Shown in pieces: positions 63,378-64,000 of a DNA stretch of 64,000 nt (within the stretch, counting starts at the first letter, position 1; every line of letters begins with the position of its first letter). Under the pieces are notes generated by a model. That model did not search any database. It was not told the DNA's origin and saw nothing but the letters and a program-made list of their open reading frames with translations. The stretch is taken from assembly GCA_965204095.1 (NCBI GenBank), contig OZ241991.1:2046001-2110000 (forward strand). Direction: 5' to 3'. The position numbers were made by a program, and so were the translations under genes. Source of the stretch: JAPPLB01 sp965204095. GTDB taxonomy: Bacteria > Acidobacteriota > Terriglobia > Bryobacterales > UBA6623.

Positions 63378-63712
63378 TCTCGAACATGCTGGCCGGCGCG
63401 GCGGTCGGCTGCGCCACGGCCGCACTCATCACCGTGAACTGGCCGATGCCGGTCTCGATGGCCGCCGGCATGGCGCTGGGAATGTTGTTGGGCATGCCGA
63501 TCCAGATCGCATGCAGCCTGTTCTTTGGCGCGTTCGAAGTGATGATTCCGATGATGCTCACGTCCATGACGGCCGGCATGGCGGTTGCGATGAGAGCGTC
63601 GATGCACGAGACCGCGGGGGGCGCGGGAGCGGTATGGGGTGTCTGCATCGGGGTGTTTGTCCTCGGCTTCACCTATCTCTCGAACGCCGTGCTTTCCGGA
63701 GATGCCCGATGA
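63341..63712 (+). CDS. Small polytopic membrane protein
   Basis: 123 residues, mostly hydrophobic, with about four predicted helices (10-32, 35-60, 65-85, 98-118) rich in Gly, Ala and Met. I do not recognise a family. GGGAG lies seven bases upstream of the ATG, which decides this start over the duplicated ATG at 63303. The stop overlaps the next start in ATGA, so it is translated together with the methyltransferase. Confidence 0.7.
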   Translation: METRPYFILGDLISNMLAGAAVGCATAALITVNWPMPVSMAAGMALGMLLGMPIQIACSLFFGAFEVMIPMMLTSMTAGMAVAMRASMHETAGGAGAVWGVCIGVFVLGFTYLSNAVLSGDAR

Positions 63713-64000
63713 GCGCGGCCGAAGTACGAAAGAAATGGGACGGGGCGGCGCGAGGCTTCGACTTCTTCAATTCCCACGGCCCCGAGAAGCGGTGGAGCCC
63801 CTACAAGCAGGCATTCTTCGCTCCCATGCGAGGCAAAGTGCTCTTTCTGGCCGCCGGCACCGGGCTCGACATCCAGTTTTTTCCGCCTTACCAGGACATC
63901 ACGGCCATCGACATCAGTCCTCGCATGCTCGAGAAGGCCCGGCCAAGAGCAGCAGCGTACGACGGCCGATTGGAATTGCACGAGATGGACGCGCAGCATC
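63709..64000 (+). CDS. SAM-dependent methyltransferase (partial)
   Basis: The first 97 codons before the right edge of the window. MSAAEVRKKWDGAARGFDFF is followed by the SAM-binding motif VLFLAAGTGLDI and the acidic strand ITAIDISPRMLEKA, then LHEMDAQ, the standard order of UbiE/Methyltransf_11 enzymes. The Gly-rich loop has Ala where most have Gly (AAGTG). The substrate domain is outside the window. The start overlaps the preceding membrane-protein gene. Confidence 0.82.
   Translation, partial: MSAAEVRKKWDGAARGFDFFNSHGPEKRWSPYKQAFFAPMRGKVLFLAAGTGLDIQFFPPYQDITAIDISPRMLEKARPRAAAYDGRLELHEMDAQH

Overview
The window looks like a chromosomal segment of a high-GC, Gram-negative bacterium, most likely an Acidobacteriota member of the Bryobacterales/Solibacter type. 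This is inference from gene content: a 1,100-aa Oar-like TonB-dependent receptor with an N-terminal carboxypeptidase-regulatory-like domain, many Tat-exported enzymes and lipoproteins, an alternative-complex-III-like respiratory module, and the order lptC/A-lptB-rpoN-hpf-rapZ. No rRNA, tRNA, CRISPR array, transposase or phage gene was recognised.

Layout. (1) 1-5.7 kb: a SelA-like PLP enzyme cut by the window edge, the Oar-like receptor, and the first of four paralogous Tat-lipoprotein class V aminotransferases. (2) 5.7-8.4 kb: an AbrB/PIN toxin-antitoxin pair and a 2-kb gene-free block made of interspersed repeats. (3) 8.4-18 kb: a six-gene plus-strand operon with three more class V aminotransferases, a beta-propeller/CehA-McbA metallohydrolase, a Tat-type gamma-glutamyltransferase and a secreted beta-propeller protein. 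(4) 19.5-25.2 kb: a six-gene respiratory operon (pentaheme cytochrome, molybdopterin-type subunit, four-cluster Fe-S subunit, NrfD, DUF3341, monoheme cytochrome c). (5) 25.3-31.9 kb, minus strand: rapZ, hpf, rpoN, lptB and an LptC/LptA-like protein, the most housekeeping-like part. (6) 32-51 kb: mixed catabolic, peptidase and oxidoreductase genes, an ABC-F ATPase, a frameshifted TonB receptor, hpt, and a second toxin-antitoxin locus whose toxin gene is split by a repeat. (7) 51-64 kb: a second beta-propeller protein, an esterase, ychF, moxR, a VTT membrane protein, and a plus-strand run with an epimerase, a DHDPS-like protein, a small membrane protein and a methyltransferase cut by the window edge.

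The dominant unexplained structure is a non-autonomous, MITE-like repeat family. It has about 18-bp terminal inverted repeats (GCCTGCATTTCTCACCAC), usually lies next to TA, and has about twenty full or partial copies here. Full copies fall into discrete length classes (about 179, 203 and 273 bp) that share both ends but differ in the middle. One copy splits a vapC-like gene exactly, with the frame restored on removal. Others lie at gene edges so that their ends supply a start codon (rapZ, the 52.8-kb propeller gene), leader sequence (VTT gene) or stop codon (ychF, esterase, VTT gene). Two long copies bracket a shared core at 6.58-8.03 kb, and the whole unit recurs inverted at 53.6-55.0 kb.

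The other notable theme is export of PLP enzymes: one SelA-like and four class V aminotransferase-like proteins, all with Tat and lipobox-like N-termini, sit within 12 kb beside a TonB receptor, a metallohydrolase and a gamma-glutamyltransferase. This suggests an envelope-located pathway for an amino compound; its substrate cannot be read from the sequence.
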